Source: Colwellia_A sp047621305
Lineage (GTDB): Bacteria; Pseudomonadota; Gammaproteobacteria; Enterobacterales; Alteromonadaceae
NCBI GenBank assembly: GCA_047621305.1
Contig: JBLHNB010000015.1
Span: forward strand, 1 to 64,000
Direction: 5' to 3'
Length of the DNA: 64,000 nucleotides
Shown here piece by piece: positions 17,304 through 26,381 of the stretch. A model generated the notes under the pieces. The model worked only from the letters and a program-made list of their open reading frames with translations. It had not been told where the DNA came from and ran no database searches. A program made the translations under genes and the position numbers. The stretch's first letter is position 1, and every line of letters starts with the position of its first letter.

Positions 17304-18395
17304 TTACTTAGCCGTTAAGCTCATCACAGGATTAACTTCATCACCCGCTCGAACAAAGCCCTGACCTAGCGTAATAATATCAGCCTGTTGACCTAAGCCT
17401 GTTAACCAAATACCGTCACTTTCACTTTTAACAATATCAATAGCCGTGAATTTAACGATGTTATTTTCAACGGTTTTAACACCAATATTGCCTAATTCAT
17501 CTAAAGCAAGTAACGCGGGAGAAATTTTAATGGCGGGTACTAGTTGCAGAGGAATATTGACTTCACCACTAAGTCCTGCCAAATATTGGTATTTGGTATT
17601 TTCAATCGCTATTTCAATTTTAAACGTATTAGTCGCATCATCAGCAACACTGGCAATATAACGAACGATGCCATCAATGCTGTTATGATTAAGTAAACGA
17701 ATATTAGCTGCTTGATTGCCCGATAACTGGCTCACTTGATTTTCAGTCACAAAGGCACGGACAATAAGCGGGTCTAAATCAGCTATCATGGCAATATTGT
17801 CACCACTTTGCACATAGTCGCCTTCTTCAACATAACGTGTATTTAAAACGCCATCAAAGGGCGCCACAATAATCGTATGTTCTATATTGAGTTCTAAACG
17901 TTTGATCTCAGATTTCACCTCTTCGAGGTTTGCCTTAGCACTGGCAACTTGAACCTTACCTTGATAACCATCAGCGTTGAGTGTTTTTGCGCCAGCATAT
18001 TCAATTTCTCTTTGATCGAGTAATGCCTTACTGCGCTTTAATTGAGCTTCAAAGTCATTAATGGCTATTTTGGCTATTACTTCTCCTTTTTTGACTACAG
18101 AACCTCTTTTAGCTAAAACTTTCGTTATTTTCCCATTAATCTCAGCTTTTAATGTTGTGATACGATCAGGCTCTGTACGTCCATACAATTCCACACTATC
18201 ACTAATTGTGTCGGCATAGCGGGTCTCAACTTTGACTTTAGGAACTAAGGCATTACCTTTAACTTTTTTCGCTGGCGCTTCTGGTTGTTGTGTCACACCG
18301 GAAGCCATCCATAGCACCAATATCACCGTAATTAAAATAGCGAGAATGTAAGGTCGCTCAGCTAATAACTGGCGTCCTTGTGTAAACTTACTCAT
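17304..18395 (-). CDS. RND efflux periplasmic adaptor (membrane fusion protein)
   Basis: A 363 aa HlyD/AcrA-type adaptor linking the RND permease to an outer-membrane channel. One N-terminal membrane anchor lies at about 15-33 (PYILAILITVILVLWMASG) with no lipobox. A split lipoyl/barrel-sandwich domain follows (GKITKVLAKRGSVVKKGEVIAKI and IVAPFDGVLNTRYVEEGDYVQSG), flanking a coiled-coil hairpin at about 110-170, then a beta-barrel domain. AAGGAC precedes the ATG. It is the first gene of a two-gene operon with the permease. No regulator gene adjoins it. Confidence 0.92.
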   Translation of the reverse strand: MSKFTQGRQLLAERPYILAILITVILVLWMASGVTQQPEAPAKKVKGNALVPKVKVETRYADTISDSVELYGRTEPDRITTLKAEINGKITKVLAKRGSVVKKGEVIAKIAINDFEAQLKRSKALLDQREIEYAGAKTLNADGYQGKVQVASAKANLEEVKSEIKRLELNIEHTIIVAPFDGVLNTRYVEEGDYVQSGDNIAMIADLDPLIVRAFVTENQVSQLSGNQAANIRLLNHNSIDGIVRYIASVADDATNTFKIEIAIENTKYQYLAGLSGEVNIPLQLVPAIKISPALLALDELGNIGVKTVENNIVKFTAIDIVKSESDGIWLTGLGQQADIITLGQGFVRAGDEVNPVMSLTAK

Positions 18396-18726
18396 AGAAT
18401 GTCCTTTTTATGGCTATTAATACATTTTTAAAATTGAGCACGCTGGCTTAATCATAAGAGGGTTTTTCATCAAATTGATAAAAATAATGGGTTATGTTAC
18501 TGGCTGAATAAGGTGTTGTCTAAGCGTTTTTTGCAACATTTTGTGAAATTTGTATGAAAATGTAAGATTTAAATGACGCAGGGAAGTTTAAAGTGAGTGT
18601 TATGAAGACATGGGTAAAAATAGTGATTAGATAAATATGTATTAAGTAGCACTTGGTTCATTTAACTACTAGCAAGAGAAGGTGTTGCTAGTAGTTTCGA
18701 TAACTACCGATACAATCAAGTTACTG
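18396..18726. other. Intergenic region with a hairpin after erpA
   Basis: About 330 bp between erpA and the efflux operon, both on the minus strand. An 11-bp stem (AACTACTAGCA / TGCTAGTAGTT, 18664-18696) lies about 30 bases past erpA and may end its transcript, though no T run follows. The efflux promoter must lie here, but I see no clear operator. Confidence 0.45.
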
Positions 18727-19068
18727 TTAAATTGAAAACGATGAACCACAGCCACAGGTTGTTGTTGCGTTAGGGTTATTAACTAAAAAACGACTACCTT
18801 CTAAACCTTCAACATAATCAACTTCACCGTCAACGAGATACTGAATGCTCATAGGGTCGACTACCATAGTGACACCTTGTTTTTCAATGGTCATATCACC
18901 TTCATTTACTTTCTCATCAAAGGTAAAACCGTATTGAAATCCTGAACAACCACCACCGGTGACATAAACGCGCAGTTTTAAGGCGGGGTTTTCTTCTTCG
19001 GTGATCAATGCCAGTACTTTTGTAGCAGCAGCATCGGAAAATTTAATGGGTAAATCAGGGTTAGACAT
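18727..19068 (-). CDS. erpA: Iron-sulfur cluster insertion protein ErpA
   Basis: An A-type Fe-S carrier of 113 aa that delivers clusters to target enzymes such as those of isoprenoid synthesis and respiration. The three cluster-binding cysteines are present: C41 in VTGGGCSGFQY, and C105 and C107 in the C-terminal TTCGCGSSFSI, which is the ErpA-specific ending. Length matches E. coli ErpA. Upstream on the same strand, 55 bp away, is a DUF6776 gene. Essential in many gammaproteobacteria. Confidence 0.97.
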   Translation of the reverse strand: MSNPDLPIKFSDAAATKVLALITEEENPALKLRVYVTGGGCSGFQYGFTFDEKVNEGDMTIEKQGVTMVVDPMSIQYLVDGEVDYVEGLEGSRFLVNNPNATTTCGCGSSFSI

Positions 19069-19123
19069 GTTTCTCTACTTGGTACAATAAAAGCTGGTGC
19101 AGATTATCTTAAACTTGACTAAT

Positions 19124-19879
19124 TTAGTCAAGTATTAGTGCTAATGAGCGTGACTGAATTTGAATTATTTTTGCCCATGAGTAACTTTCTTCAAGACGAT
19201 GATACTTTTGCCATTTATTTTTAGGTAAAACTGTCGAGACATTTATCTGTTCCGGTATAAAATTTTCAGGCAAGGTAAACTCACCTTCAATAATTTGAAA
19301 GTATTGAAAACTAAAAGATAAATCATTTTTAGTTAATGAAGATATATTCGATAATTTGATTGTACTGGGTTTGTTTTCCAAACTTCCTGTTAAGGATATT
19401 TCTATATAGCCTTTAACAAAACGTTTTCTTAGCAACTGCTGAACAAGTGCGACTTGAAATCGATAATGACTCGAACTTGTCGTTGGTGTTATTGAAACAT
19501 CGTCAATCACTACCCCGTCAACTTGTTTTTCAGGAGCCATAATTTTTTCGTAAAAAGCGAGCTCTTTTTTAACCTGATAATGCTCGGTTTCCATATTTTT
19601 TAACAGGTTAAGTGAACGTTGGTTAGCCAAACGCTCTACTTCTAACTCAACTTCTAAAGTATTAAGCCGTTTCACTTGATCAACTTGCTGCTGATATAAA
19701 ATCTCTAGTCGATTTTTATATTCAGTAATTGCTTGAATTTGATAGCCATGGAAAAAATTCCCCAGTCGATAACCACAAAAAACACACGTTATGATCAAAA
19801 GGACTAATAACAACGAAGAACGGAATACACCCAGTCGATGTACTACAACATTTAGATTTATTTTTGCTAACCAATTCAT
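19124..19879 (-). CDS. DUF6776-like membrane-anchored coiled-coil protein
   Basis: A 251 aa protein with one N-terminal membrane anchor (about 18-40), a predicted coiled coil (about 50-115, rich in Q, E and L heptads) and a C-terminal beta-rich domain (about 120-240, with HYRFQVALVQ and VKGYIEISLTGSL). This layout fits the uncharacterised DUF6776 family found beside erpA in Alteromonadales. No enzymatic motif is visible. The domain probably faces the periplasm. It is divergent from the ClC-family gene. Confidence 0.7.
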   Translation of the reverse strand: MNWLAKINLNVVVHRLGVFRSSLLLVLLIITCVFCGYRLGNFFHGYQIQAITEYKNRLEILYQQQVDQVKRLNTLEVELEVERLANQRSLNLLKNMETEHYQVKKELAFYEKIMAPEKQVDGVVIDDVSITPTTSSSHYRFQVALVQQLLRKRFVKGYIEISLTGSLENKPSTIKLSNISSLTKNDLSFSFQYFQIIEGEFTLPENFIPEQINVSTVLPKNKWQKYHRLEESYSWAKIIQIQSRSLALILD

Positions 19880-19945
19880 TTGAAAAGTATTATGCTATCC
19901 TGAAGAAAATTGCTGTTAAACACGACAGTCAATATTAAGGTTTAA

Positions 19946-19963
19946 ATGATTAACGCTTATTAA
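19946..19963 (+). other. Possible five-codon leader reading frame before the ClC gene
   Basis: ATG at 19946 has TTAAGG just upstream and reads M-I-N-A-Y-stop, ending two bases before the ClC start codon. The ClC ATG itself has no good RBS, so its translation could depend on coupling to this mini-frame. This is an inference from spacing only. Confidence 0.3.
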
Positions 19964-19965
19964 CA

Positions 19966-21669
19966 ATGTTCTCATTAAATTCATTTAGAAAGCAATTAGC
20001 GCTACCAATAACTTCATGGCAATTATGTTTACTTGGCATGATTGGCGGCTTTGCATCTGCATTATTAATTATATTATTTACACTGAGTATCGAAGCTATT
20101 CAGCAACTTTACCTCGTAAAAAAAGATAACTATAACAGCTTAGATCAAGTAAGTCGTTTTGATTTACCTATTATAGGTGCTTTAATTATTTTACTTTTCG
20201 CATGGCTAACGGGATATAAATATTTACGCACTGGTATTCCACTGGTTCTGCATCGTTTGAAAGTTGCTAATGGGGTTATGCCATTAAAAAATACCCTCAA
20301 TCAATTTTGGGGCAGTGCCATCGCTTTAGCTACTGGTTTTTCTGTAGGCCGAGAGGGACCTGCGGTGCATTTAGGAGCAGCAAGCAGCACCTATATTGGT
20401 AACATTTTAAAACTTCCTCATAATAGTATGCGTACCCTCTGTGGTTGTGGAGTAGCCGCAGCAATAGCCGCAAGCTTTAACACCCCCATTGCCGCTGTGA
20501 TATTTGTGATGGAAGTTATATTGCGTGAATATAAAATTCATATGTTTATTCCGATCATGTTATCAGCGATGATAGGTTCTATCATGACTCGTAGTGTTTT
20601 TGGCCCTGTCCATGAATTTGAGCACTTTAGTCAAATTACCATGAATTACCAACATTACCCTTGGCTTATTGTTGCAGGATTATTTTTAGGTTTTATCGCA
20701 TTTTTATTTAATCGTTATTTGGTGTTAATCACCAAGTTTTCAGAAAAATATCACATTATTTCTAGATTAATGCTCGCAGCATTCATTACCGGTGGATTAG
20801 GCTACTTTATTCCTTTTGCTATGGGCACAGGTTTAAGTGCCATTGACTTCTCGATTAACCATCCCTATGAATTCCAGTTATTATTTGCTTTGCTGATCGC
20901 AAAACTTGTCATGACAGTGTTTGCATTAGGTTTAGGTATACCTGGCGGTATTATTGGTCCTATTCTAGGCATAGGTTCTATTGCAGGCGCTGGTATTGCA
21001 GCTATTGTTATTTTATTTGTACCTGACGCTAACTTAAGCAGCGATTTTATTTTAATGGGTATGGCAGGATTTATGGCAGCAACCCTTAATGCCCCGCTTG
21101 CGGCACTATTAGCCATAGTAGAACTATCAAATCAAATTGAAATTGTGGTACCCGCGATGATAGTCATCGCAGTTGCTTGTGTAACATCAGGTCAATTCTT
21201 TAAAAGCAAATCTATTTTTGTAATGCAAGCCAATATTCTTGGACTAACTTATCGACAAACACCTATTGAAAAATCATTACAAAAAGTAGGTGTCATAGGT
21301 TTTTTAAATGAAAATATAACATTAATAGAAAATGACCTTACCGCTAACGAGCAATATATAAAGTCGGCGTTTATAGCAGCAAAGCCAGATCACCCGATCA
21401 TTATCAAAAATACGGACGGTAATAGTCATTATCAATTAATTACCGGACCTGTGATACTTAACAATGAGCAATCATTAGAGAGTCTGCAGCTAATCAAGCA
21501 CCAATTATTTCCATTATCTAGCCAGGCGACGTTATCAGAAGCCTATAATGCATTAGTAGCGCATAGGGTAGGTGGTGTTTACATTTATGATATTGATCCA
21601 AAAGATATTTTAGGGATCATTACTTTTGAGCAAATTCGTGCGTACTTAGTAGAAGGAAAATTTAGTTAA
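19966..21669 (+). CDS. ClC-family chloride channel/transporter with C-terminal CBS-like region
   Basis: A membrane protein of 567 aa: about 400 residues of ClC core plus a soluble tail (about 430-567) that looks like a CBS pair. The selectivity motifs are present: TGIP (89-92) for GSGIP, GREGP (128-132) with the gating glutamate E130, and GGIIGP for GxFxP. At the position of the internal proton glutamate (E203 in the E. coli antiporter) the sequence reads VMEVILRE, with valine V184. Vertebrate ClC channels also have valine here, which hints at passive conduction rather than Cl-/H+ exchange (inference). The stop overlaps the hemJ start (TAATG), so the two are coupled. Confidence 0.9.
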   Translation: MFSLNSFRKQLALPITSWQLCLLGMIGGFASALLIILFTLSIEAIQQLYLVKKDNYNSLDQVSRFDLPIIGALIILLFAWLTGYKYLRTGIPLVLHRLKVANGVMPLKNTLNQFWGSAIALATGFSVGREGPAVHLGAASSTYIGNILKLPHNSMRTLCGCGVAAAIAASFNTPIAAVIFVMEVILREYKIHMFIPIMLSAMIGSIMTRSVFGPVHEFEHFSQITMNYQHYPWLIVAGLFLGFIAFLFNRYLVLITKFSEKYHIISRLMLAAFITGGLGYFIPFAMGTGLSAIDFSINHPYEFQLLFALLIAKLVMTVFALGLGIPGGIIGPILGIGSIAGAGIAAIVILFVPDANLSSDFILMGMAGFMAATLNAPLAALLAIVELSNQIEIVVPAMIVIAVACVTSGQFFKSKSIFVMQANILGLTYRQTPIEKSLQKVGVIGFLNENITLIENDLTANEQYIKSAFIAAKPDHPIIIKNTDGNSHYQLITGPVILNNEQSLESLQLIKHQLFPLSSQATLSEAYNALVAHRVGGVYIYDIDPKDILGIITFEQIRAYLVEGKFS

Positions 21670-22100
21670 TGGCAACACTATTATGGTTGAAAGCCTTTCA
21701 TGTTTTTTTTATGGTGGCATGGTTTGCCGGCATTTTTTATTTACCACGACTATTTGTTAACCACGCAGAAACAACGTCTTTAGAAATAGCCACGCATTTA
21801 AAAGGCATGGAAAGGCGGTTATTACTCTTTGTAACTCCCTTTGCACTTTTCACCATCATATTAGGGTTTTTAATCATCTACCAATACGGCTATTCGTGGT
21901 TTGTCGCAGCAAAATGGTTACACCTGAAAATAATATTAGTTCTATTTTTATTGGCCTACCATGGATATTGCTTCAAATTAGTTAAAGACTTTCAACAAGA
22001 TAAAAATACGCACAGTGGTAAGTTTTACCGTTTATTCAACGAAATTACCGTCTTTATTTTACTTGGCATCGTTATTTTGGTTTATGTAAAGCCTTTTTAA
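21669..22100 (+). CDS. hemJ: Protoporphyrinogen IX oxidase HemJ-type
   Basis: A 143 aa membrane protein of the HemJ/UPF0093 family, which oxidises protoporphyrinogen IX in heme synthesis in bacteria lacking HemG/HemY. Four membrane helices are visible. The conserved histidine H11 lies in KAFHVFFMVAWFAG, and the conserved lysine region lies in AAKWLHLKIILVLFLLAYHG (about 81-100). It overlaps the stop of the ClC gene by one base. Another heme-pathway gene, hemL, lies 2 kb away. CopD-like proteins have a similar fold, but the sequence fits HemJ better. Confidence 0.88.
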   Translation: MATLLWLKAFHVFFMVAWFAGIFYLPRLFVNHAETTSLEIATHLKGMERRLLLFVTPFALFTIILGFLIIYQYGYSWFVAAKWLHLKIILVLFLLAYHGYCFKLVKDFQQDKNTHSGKFYRLFNEITVFILLGIVILVYVKPF

Positions 22101-22115
22101 CAAAGTACAAAAGCG

Positions 22116-22973
22116 TTAAAACGCAGTAAACCAAAGACGTTTATCGTTAAGTAATTTTTTTGTATTTTCAGAAGTTAATGGCGTTGGTAGTTCAAATATT
22201 TTTCGTTGATGTAAATTTACTTTCGTAAAAACACCAGAAATCATTTCATGGCTATTGAAAAACCGATCAAATTCCCCTGAATTTATCAGCTGGTTGAAAC
22301 CTTTATTAAGTCGATGTGCTAAACGTTTATTTGTTTTATTCACAAAAAAGTACATCGGTGCAAAATATTTAAGCGCTATATTTCGCTCGACAATGAACTG
22401 ATTATTATTTTCTATTTCAAGCCAAGGCTCATACAAAGCACGAGGGAAGTAATCAAAGCGCTTCTTTTGCAACATATTCAATAAATTAATACCATAACCT
22501 AAGACCAAATTAAATTCATTGGCTTTTAATATGTCACTATCTGGTCAGTTATAGCCTTGCCCAACAGGCAAAGATTTTAATTTTTCTAGTGTTATATTTT
22601 TTCTAAATAATGACTGGTTTTCAGCACGAATTATAAAAATCCGATAGCCCACCAGACCTTTCAGTAGAGGTATGTAAATAGCCTGTAAACGTTGCTCTAA
22701 ATCTTTTGTGCTCATCCGCCACGTGAGATCTATATATTCATTGCGTTCTAACATTATTGATGTTCTTTCTTGCGGCATATCAATAGCAACAGGCTGTAGA
22801 CGATACTCACCAAATTCAAACTTAGTTGCTTCCAAAACCAACGTAAGTAAGTCAACAAAGTATTTATCTTTAAAGTCTGAATGCTCTTTTGAATGAACAT
22901 AACGAACAACATCTTGAGCTAGACATGCTTGCGATACTGACACTAATAAGATAAAAAATAAAAACCTCATCAC
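22116..22973 (-). pseudogene. Extracellular solute-binding-like protein, broken by one in-frame TGA
   Basis: Two reading frames in the same phase, 22545-22973 and 22116-22508, make one gene of about 285 codons interrupted by a single TGA at 22545-22547. The first part has a signal peptide (LFFILLVSVSQACLAQD). The sequence reads PVGQGYN-stop-PDSDILKANEF, where related type 2 periplasmic-binding-like proteins have W between the two parts, so TGG to TGA is the simplest explanation. The second half is otherwise intact to its own stop codon. The family includes small amino-acid-type binding proteins without an ABC transporter; no transporter genes adjoin. Most likely a recent nonsense mutation; a sequencing error or strain-specific loss cannot be excluded. 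Confidence 0.85.
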
Positions 22974-23204
22974 ACTGTTATTCCTTGAATAAAGTATAAA
23001 CCCTCCGTTATTTGCTGCTAACGACTATAGCAAAAAATTTAATTTTCTCTAAATATATAATTTTTCACTTTATCCTGTTCTCACAGACAAATTTGTAGAT
23101 TTTGATCAACGAAAATTCATTATCATTGATAAAATATTCTCAATATTTCTGATTTATGCTATATTCCTGCCCAAAATACCACTTGCTAAATTAGGTAACT
23201 ATCT

Positions 23205-24215
23205 ATGATGAAATTTGAAGGAAGCCATATTCTTTCGGTATCACAGTTTGACCGTGACGCCATTTCTCGTATTTTACAGGTATCCTCTCAAATGGCTCCT
23301 TATGCGATGCGTGAAAAACGCTGTACCGTATTAGAGGGCGCAATATTAAACAATCTATTTTTTGAACCTAGTACTCGCACCCGCATAAGTTTTGGCACTG
23401 CCTTCAATTTATTAGGAGGGTTTGTTCGAGAGACGGTTGGTGAAGAAAATTCATCGTTAAGTAAGGGGGAATCTTTATTTGACACCGCACGCGTGATCAG
23501 CGGTTATTCCGATGTCATTACGATGCGTCACCCTAAAATGCATTCTGTTGCGGAGTTTGCTAAAGGGAGTAGTGTTCCTGTGATAAATGGTGGTGATGGT
23601 GCCAATGAACATCCCACACAAGCATTGCTCGATTTATTCACCATTCAGTCAGAGATGATGCATTTTAACAAAGGCTTAGACAACTTAAATATTACTTTGA
23701 TGGGTGACCTAAAACATGGTCGCACTGTGCATTCGTTATCAAAGTTATTAAGTTTATTTAACAAGATTAAAATAACGATGATTGCACCTCATGCTCTACA
23801 AATGCCAGACAGTGTTATATCAACACTTGTTAATGCTGGTCATGAAGTGGTTGTCACCGATAGTATTGAAGGTAACCTCGCTTGCGACGTTGTGTATCAA
23901 ACGCGTATTCAACAAGAGCGCTTTGCCAGTAAAGATGAAGCTGAGCTTTACCGAGGACATTTCAGTTTAAACAAAGAGATTTATCAGCAGTATTGTCAAA
24001 ACAACACGGTGATCATGCACCCTCTACCGCGTGATTCTCGCCCTGAAGCTAACGAGTTAGATACTGATTTAAATGATTTAGATAACTTGGCTATATTTAG
24101 ACAAGCGCAAAATGGTGTATTGGTAAGAATGGCATTATTCGCCCTTACTTTAGGTGTTGAAAATAACCTAAGCCAATATGAAAAACCAGTAACTTGGAAA
24201 ACCAACAAAAATTAG
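23205..24215 (+). CDS. pyrB: Aspartate carbamoyltransferase catalytic subunit
   Basis: A 336 aa enzyme that joins carbamoyl phosphate and aspartate in the first committed step of pyrimidine synthesis. The carbamoyl-phosphate loop is FFEPSTRTRISF (S56-R60), HPTQALLDLF lies near 137, and the aspartate-binding MHPLPRDSRPE loop lies near 265. Length exceeds the E. coli catalytic chain by about 25 residues, mostly at the C-terminus. No pyrI gene follows; hemL begins 11 bases downstream and may share the transcript. I see no pyrimidine-sensing leader in the 230 bp upstream. Confidence 0.95.
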   Translation: MMKFEGSHILSVSQFDRDAISRILQVSSQMAPYAMREKRCTVLEGAILNNLFFEPSTRTRISFGTAFNLLGGFVRETVGEENSSLSKGESLFDTARVISGYSDVITMRHPKMHSVAEFAKGSSVPVINGGDGANEHPTQALLDLFTIQSEMMHFNKGLDNLNITLMGDLKHGRTVHSLSKLLSLFNKIKITMIAPHALQMPDSVISTLVNAGHEVVVTDSIEGNLACDVVYQTRIQQERFASKDEAELYRGHFSLNKEIYQQYCQNNTVIMHPLPRDSRPEANELDTDLNDLDNLAIFRQAQNGVLVRMALFALTLGVENNLSQYEKPVTWKTNKN

Positions 24216-24226
24216 AGCAATAATAA

Positions 24227-25531
24227 ATGACAAATATGCAAACATCTGAACAATTATTTGAAAATGCCCAACAAGTGATCCCCGGTGGCGTTAATTCCCC
24301 AGTAAGGGCATTTAACGGCGTTGGTGGCACACCTTGCTTTATTAAACGCGCTGATGGTGCCTATATTTATGATACCAATGATAAAGCTTATATTGACTAT
24401 GTTGGCTCTTGGGGACCGATGATTTTAGGTCATAACCATCCTGCGATTCTTGCAGCAGTTATTGCTACCGCAAAAAATGGCTTAAGCTTTGGTGCACCAA
24501 CAGAACTTGAAATAACCATGGCAGAAAAAGTACGTGAACTTGTTCCTTCTATGGAAAGATTACGTATGGTCAGCTCAGGTACTGAAGCAACGATGAGTGC
24601 GATTCGTTTAGCGCGTGGCTATACAAATCGCGATAAAATACTCAAGTTTGAAGGATGTTATCACGGTCATGCCGATTCATTATTAGTTAAAGCTGGCTCT
24701 GGCGCTTTGACTATGGGTGTACCTAGTTCTCCGGGTATTCCAGCTGATTTTGCGAAACATACCTTAACAGTTAGTTACAATAATATTGAACAAGTTAAGC
24801 AGATATTTGCCGAATATAAAGATCAAATAGCCTGTATTATTGTTGAACCTGTTGCCGGTAACATGAATTGTATCCCCCCTGTTGAAGGTTTTCTTGAAGG
24901 TTTACGTGAGGTTTGTGACGAGCATCACAGTGTATTAATTTTTGATGAAGTAATGACAGGTTTTAGAGTTGCCTTAGGTGGTGCGCAAGCTTATTACAAC
25001 ATTGTTCCTGATCTTACCACTTTAGGTAAAGTTATTGGCGGCGGTATGCCCGTTGGCGCATTTGGCGGTAAAAAAGAAATAATGGACTTTATTGCTCCGG
25101 TGGGCCCCGTGTATCAAGCGGGTACATTGTCGGGCAATCCTATTGCTATGGCGGCAGGATTAGCCGCTTTAAATGAATTATCTCATAGTGAAAGCGGCCA
25201 AGATGATAAACATCAAAAACTTAGCAAAGCAACCGAAAAGCTTGCTATGGGTCTACAAGCCGCAGCACAAAGAAATGGTGTTTCGCTGAGTATTAATTAT
25301 GTTGGCGCAATGTTTGGCTTCTTTTTTACTGAAGAAGAACACGTTACTACCTATGAACAAGCAACAGCTTGTGACGCAGAAAAGTTTAAGCGTTTCTTCC
25401 ACCTGATGCTCGAAGAAGGTATTTATTTAGCACCATCAGCATATGAAACAGGTTTTTTATCAACCGCACATACAGATAAAGAAATTGAATTAACTTTAGA
25501 AGCAGCAGACCGCTGCTTTGCTAAGTTATAG
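24227..25531 (+). CDS. hemL: Glutamate-1-semialdehyde 2,1-aminomutase
   Basis: A 434 aa PLP enzyme making 5-aminolevulinate from glutamate-1-semialdehyde, the second step of the C5 heme pathway. Signatures are PGGVNSPVRAF at the N-terminus, SSGTEATMSAIRLARG, YHGHAD, the IIVEPVAGN strand, IFDEVMTGFRV, and the PLP-binding lysine K268 in LTTLGKVIGGGMPVGAFGG. Length is normal. ATG 24236 is an alternative start. It lies 11 bp after pyrB on the same strand, so the two may be co-transcribed. Confidence 0.97.
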   Translation: MTNMQTSEQLFENAQQVIPGGVNSPVRAFNGVGGTPCFIKRADGAYIYDTNDKAYIDYVGSWGPMILGHNHPAILAAVIATAKNGLSFGAPTELEITMAEKVRELVPSMERLRMVSSGTEATMSAIRLARGYTNRDKILKFEGCYHGHADSLLVKAGSGALTMGVPSSPGIPADFAKHTLTVSYNNIEQVKQIFAEYKDQIACIIVEPVAGNMNCIPPVEGFLEGLREVCDEHHSVLIFDEVMTGFRVALGGAQAYYNIVPDLTTLGKVIGGGMPVGAFGGKKEIMDFIAPVGPVYQAGTLSGNPIAMAAGLAALNELSHSESGQDDKHQKLSKATEKLAMGLQAAAQRNGVSLSINYVGAMFGFFFTEEEHVTTYEQATACDAEKFKRFFHLMLEEGIYLAPSAYETGFLSTAHTDKEIELTLEAADRCFAKL

Positions 25532-25548
25532 CTAATTGGTGATTTTGA

Positions 25549-25580
25549 TATCACCTACATGGATAGCCATGTAGGTGATA
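25549..25580. terminator. Strong 14-bp hairpin after hemL
   Basis: Perfect stem TATCACCTACATGG / CCATGTAGGTGATA with loop ATAG, 17 bases after the hemL stop. No T run follows, so it may act as a transcript-end stabiliser rather than a classic terminator. Confidence 0.55.
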
Positions 25581-25764
25581 AATAATGTAGCTCGATACCA
25601 GTGAAACGAGGATCGAAAAACCATGATACTTTGTCGAGATAATCGTAAAATCGCCGTCATGAAGACTGGCGCTAAGCTTTTTCCTGAAACTAAAAAACCG
25701 ACAGCTTATGCTCATCTACTCTTTCAAAAAAATTAATTTCGTATAATGTTTAATGACACCTATA

Positions 25765-26160
25765 TTAATTAATTTTTAACATACTCATCTCTTTTTTTAA
25801 GAAATCATAAGCTTGTTGCCAGCCTAGCTCTAAACCTGAAAACGTTTTAGTATTCCATTGATCCATCACGCGTACATTTTGTAAATCATCAATAATATCT
25901 TGGCTTTCATTATTGTAATAAACAAAGGCTATTGCCTTGAGGCCTGCATATGAAGCGACAGATAATTTAGCTTCATAGCTATAAGAGTATGTATTGATCC
26001 GATTAACAAGTAACGCAAAATCGCCTTTAACGTGTTGTGCAACAAATTCGTGGCCTTCGTCGATCATCTCTAAAGTAAATTCAACACCTTCATCGGCAAT
26101 AACTTCAACAATATCTTCCGAAAGCCTATTAAAACAACCAAAACTGGTACGATATTTCAT
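25765..26160 (-). CDS. SpoIIAA/STAS-like small protein, function unknown
   Basis: A soluble 131 aa protein with no signal peptide or membrane segment. The alternation of beta strands and helices (FTLEMIDEGHEFVAQHVKGDFALLVNRINTYSYSYEA, then LKAIAFVYY and a C-terminal WQQAYDFLKKEM helix) resembles SpoIIAA-like/SEC14-like STAS folds annotated in marine gammaproteobacteria. No catalytic motif is visible. A near-perfect RBS (AAGGAGG) lies four bases before the ATG, suggesting strong translation. It stands alone. Confidence 0.6.
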   Translation of the reverse strand: MKYRTSFGCFNRLSEDIVEVIADEGVEFTLEMIDEGHEFVAQHVKGDFALLVNRINTYSYSYEAKLSVASYAGLKAIAFVYYNNESQDIIDDLQNVRVMDQWNTKTFSGLELGWQQAYDFLKKEMSMLKIN

Positions 26161-26381
26161 TCAACCTCCTTTAACTAATTACGTGCGGGCTTCCTATCAT
26201 AGCTGAGGTGCTAATACATGGTGTAAAACCACATAAAAAATACTTACGGACTTTTAAGCTTACGATTAATTTTATTCCATATTAAAGCAAAAAATAACAT
26301 TTAATAGAAGAGGCATAAACTTAATTTAGCATAGATGTGAAAAAAAACATGTCGATAATGTGAGCTTTTTTTGTGATTTTA

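Noticed and set aside
22545..22547. Selenocysteine at the in-frame TGA
   Set aside because: The position corresponds to tryptophan in relatives and no SECIS-like stem follows immediately.
25623..25736. 37-residue plus-strand frame after hemL
   Set aside because: Starts with an ATG but has no clear RBS and no similarity I recognise; left uncalled.
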